A stretch of 64,000 bases of DNA from CAYNRA01 sp046293395 (GTDB taxonomy: Bacteria; Bacteroidota; Bacteroidia; Cytophagales; Spirosomataceae): assembly GCA_046293395.1 (NCBI GenBank), contig JBKBOU010000003.1, positions 186,001 to 250,000 on the forward strand. Reading direction: 5' to 3'. Each line of letters starts with the position of its first letter. The stretch's first letter is position 1. The notes beneath the pieces are model-generated. The model did no database searches and was not told the origin of the DNA. It saw nothing but the letters and a program-made list of their open reading frames with translations. The translations under genes and the position numbers were made by a program. This document shows positions 63,401 through 64,000 of this stretch, piece by piece.

Positions 63401-63521
63401 CACTCACACCGGGGAGAGATTCACCGTCGTTTGCTGTCACTTGGCCGCTTACAGACACTGTCTGGGCAGCTAAAGAGAAGCTTAAGAGGCAAAAAATCAA
63501 TAGCGTATAGATTTTGCTCAT
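60492..63521 (-). CDS. SusC/RagA-family TonB-linked outer-membrane transporter
   Basis: 1009 residues. Signal to about residue 19 (SLAAQ), carboxypeptidase-regulatory domain (VSVSGQVTANDGESLPGVSV), plug with GKLAGVTINGSGGAPGAGT, and ESINVLKGAAATALYGQRASNG; the barrel ends FGINVGL. Not closely similar to the SusC at 30530. Substrate unknown; no hydrolase gene is linked. Confidence 0.95.
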   Translation of the reverse strand: MSKIYTLLIFCLLSFSLAAQTVSVSGQVTANDGESLPGVSVTVKGTTRGTVTDINGKYQLTNLQPKATLVFSFTGFQKVEQTLNGQSTLDIQLKESTNELDEVVVTSFNIAKDKRELGYGSQTIKGDILKNTGDPNMVAAMQGKLAGVTINGSGGAPGAGTNIIIRGINSLSGGNDNQPLFIVDGIIISNNTFAGNALPSAGSNAVNSNEQFSNTNRAADMNPDDIESINVLKGAAATALYGQRASNGAIIITTKKGAAGKASITYSATYGVDNVDKVPAQQERYSHGLSAVPRVGFVFQQFGPLTQPGDPIFENFRTFFRQGERMSHNLGVSGGNDKSKYYTSLSYFDQTGIVPNTDFSRITAKLSGSTKVNNSIEIGGQLNYANSAGTSPASGDKSIFSSLTYWSPSFDVNDYLKPDGTQNNITAGTIDNPRYYAEKSALQTDVNRLFGDIYANLKLTDWLSARYQLTTDFYNDRRNRIVPPELDLGTQVRGFVIDESFNFKEFNSNFFLTATKNLSENLRGSLMVGHNATSISTDNLVGRGETFIAPGFFDISNTTNFTARRSRSLRRLVGVFSEAKLDYKNMLYLSITGRNDWSSTLPADNRSFFYPSVSMSYILTESFLKDNSVVSYAKLRGSLAQVGKDTRPYQIGSYYQVTPGFPFGSVGGFRRDPNIGNFNLLPEITTESEVGIETSLFNNKISLEANYFMRDSKNQIVDVPVSNVVGYARYTTNAGLIRNQGVEVLLGFKPIKTKTFSWETNFNWDRIRSRVLSMPEDLQEITYYDQGRVALRIVEGGSMGDLYGFDWNRNENGDVLINAQGLPTLNQASYVKVGNALPDWKGGMFNNFTYKNIALSFLLEWRFGGDVVDLGEMNGIRNGITKFTEERDLAVIFKGVKADGTPNDIPNYMDETNYRAFGFNAHYSYNIQDASWFRVRNANLSYNVPTKFLPKNMSSVRLSVIGNNLFLSTPFRGYDPESLAFGAGSNLIGFTGRNTPAVRSFVFGINVGL

Positions 63522-63620
63522 AAAAACTAGTTTGTTAAATTATTTTAATTTAGCAAAATTAATTTTTTTTAGGAATATACCAAGTTCACTCGTCTATACA
63601 ATTGGTGCATTTGTATTTAT

Positions 63621-64000
63621 TTAAAATTTTCCGTAAATTTCTTCCAATGCTTCTTCAACCGTGGAATACGCGTATTTAAAGGATAACTCTCCGTTTATTC
63701 GTTGGTTTTCTACATAAGCACTCCCTAAAACTACCACAGACATTTCACCAAGGGCTACTTTCAATACAAAACCAGGAACAGGTGGTAGGAAGACAAAACG
63801 GTTTAATTGCTTCGCTACTTTTTTGGTTAAGTCGGTATTTCGTATCGGCAGTGGGGCTACTCCGTTGTAGGCTCCGCGCATATTTTCGTCTTCGATGGCT
63901 TGGACAAATAAACGCGCCAAATCTTGTACATGAATCCAGGACATCCATTGTTGGCCACTGCCAAGTGCTGCGCCAACTCCCCACCGAACCGGTGCAGCCA
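63621..64000 (-). CDS. TIGR01777-family NAD-dependent epimerase, C-terminal part
   Basis: About 126 codons; the 5' end is beyond the window. Residues read PVRWGVGAALGSGQQWMSWIHVQDLARLF, then GAYNGVAPLPIRNTDLTK and the DUF1731-like end VPGFVLKVALGEMSVVVLGS. These are the C-terminal hallmarks of YfcH/SDR39U1-type epimerases. Function in the cell is unknown. Confidence 0.87.
   Translation of the reverse strand, partial: AAPVRWGVGAALGSGQQWMSWIHVQDLARLFVQAIEDENMRGAYNGVAPLPIRNTDLTKKVAKQLNRFVFLPPVPGFVLKVALGEMSVVVLGSAYVENQRINGELSFKYAYSTVEEALEEIYGKF

Noticed and set aside
1..64000. tRNA or rRNA genes, prophage or insertion-sequence features
   Set aside because: No transposase, integrase or structural RNA was recognised in any gap by eye; a tRNAscan run was not possible here.

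Overview
The window is a chromosomal (or large-contig) segment from a member of the Bacteroidota, most likely of the Cytophagales/Spirosomaceae type; I cannot name a species. The evidence is two SusC/SusD pairs, GLPGLI-family proteins, a Bacteroidota-style LptD, carboxypeptidase-regulatory-domain TonB receptors, starts without clear Shine-Dalgarno sequences, and recurring TAnnTTTG promoter elements. No rRNA, tRNA, CRISPR array or insertion sequence was seen. There are two runs of N (43033-43669 and 48559-48701).

Region 1 (1-36.8 kb) is ordinary core genome. It holds envelope and cell-division genes (rimO end, an MlaD-like protein, an amidase, LptD, LolA, FtsK, KdsA), fatty-acid genes (acpP, fabF, a desaturase, TesB), RNase III, siroheme synthesis, GlnS, a periplasmic OmpH-like lipoprotein, a penicillin acylase, FtsB/DivIC, a low-Mr phosphatase, OsmC, a CstB-like persulfide dioxygenase-rhodanese, a SusC/SusD pair and a YbiT-type ABC-F protein. 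Many convergent gene pairs are separated by clear intrinsic terminators.

Region 2 (36.9-50.8 kb) is an accessory block of secreted and outer-membrane proteins. An XRE regulator diverges from a promoter with 22-bp-period direct repeats. Downstream are a truncated gene with a DDxxD-like motif, a small secreted Gly-rich protein, two GLPGLI proteins and a TonB-linked receptor. A second, ungapped copy of the same promoter (offset 5414 bp) drives a set of mosaic carboxypeptidase-regulatory-domain proteins (called A, B, C, D here), a MauE/DoxX-thioredoxin membrane protein and another TonB receptor. A/B and C/D form a direct repeat of about 1.6 kb, at an exact offset of 5597 bp, and both N runs lie inside it. 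Paralogues here show near-identical blocks next to divergent blocks, as expected from gene conversion.

Region 3 (50.9-52.6 kb) is a two-gene AAA15-type ATPase plus small partner, a candidate defence or toxin-like module. It is followed by an 18-bp tandem repeat attached to the terminator of an M1 peptidase gene.

Region 4 (52.8-64 kb) holds an M1 peptidase, a GNAT acetyltransferase of the type linked to arginine biosynthesis, an M20 peptidase, a SusC/SusD/lipoprotein operon and the end of a TIGR01777 epimerase. The acetyltransferase gene is preceded by a long leader encoding a 22-residue peptide with four Arg codons within seven positions, overlapping mutually exclusive hairpins. This looks like an arginine attenuator and is the best-supported regulatory novelty in the window.
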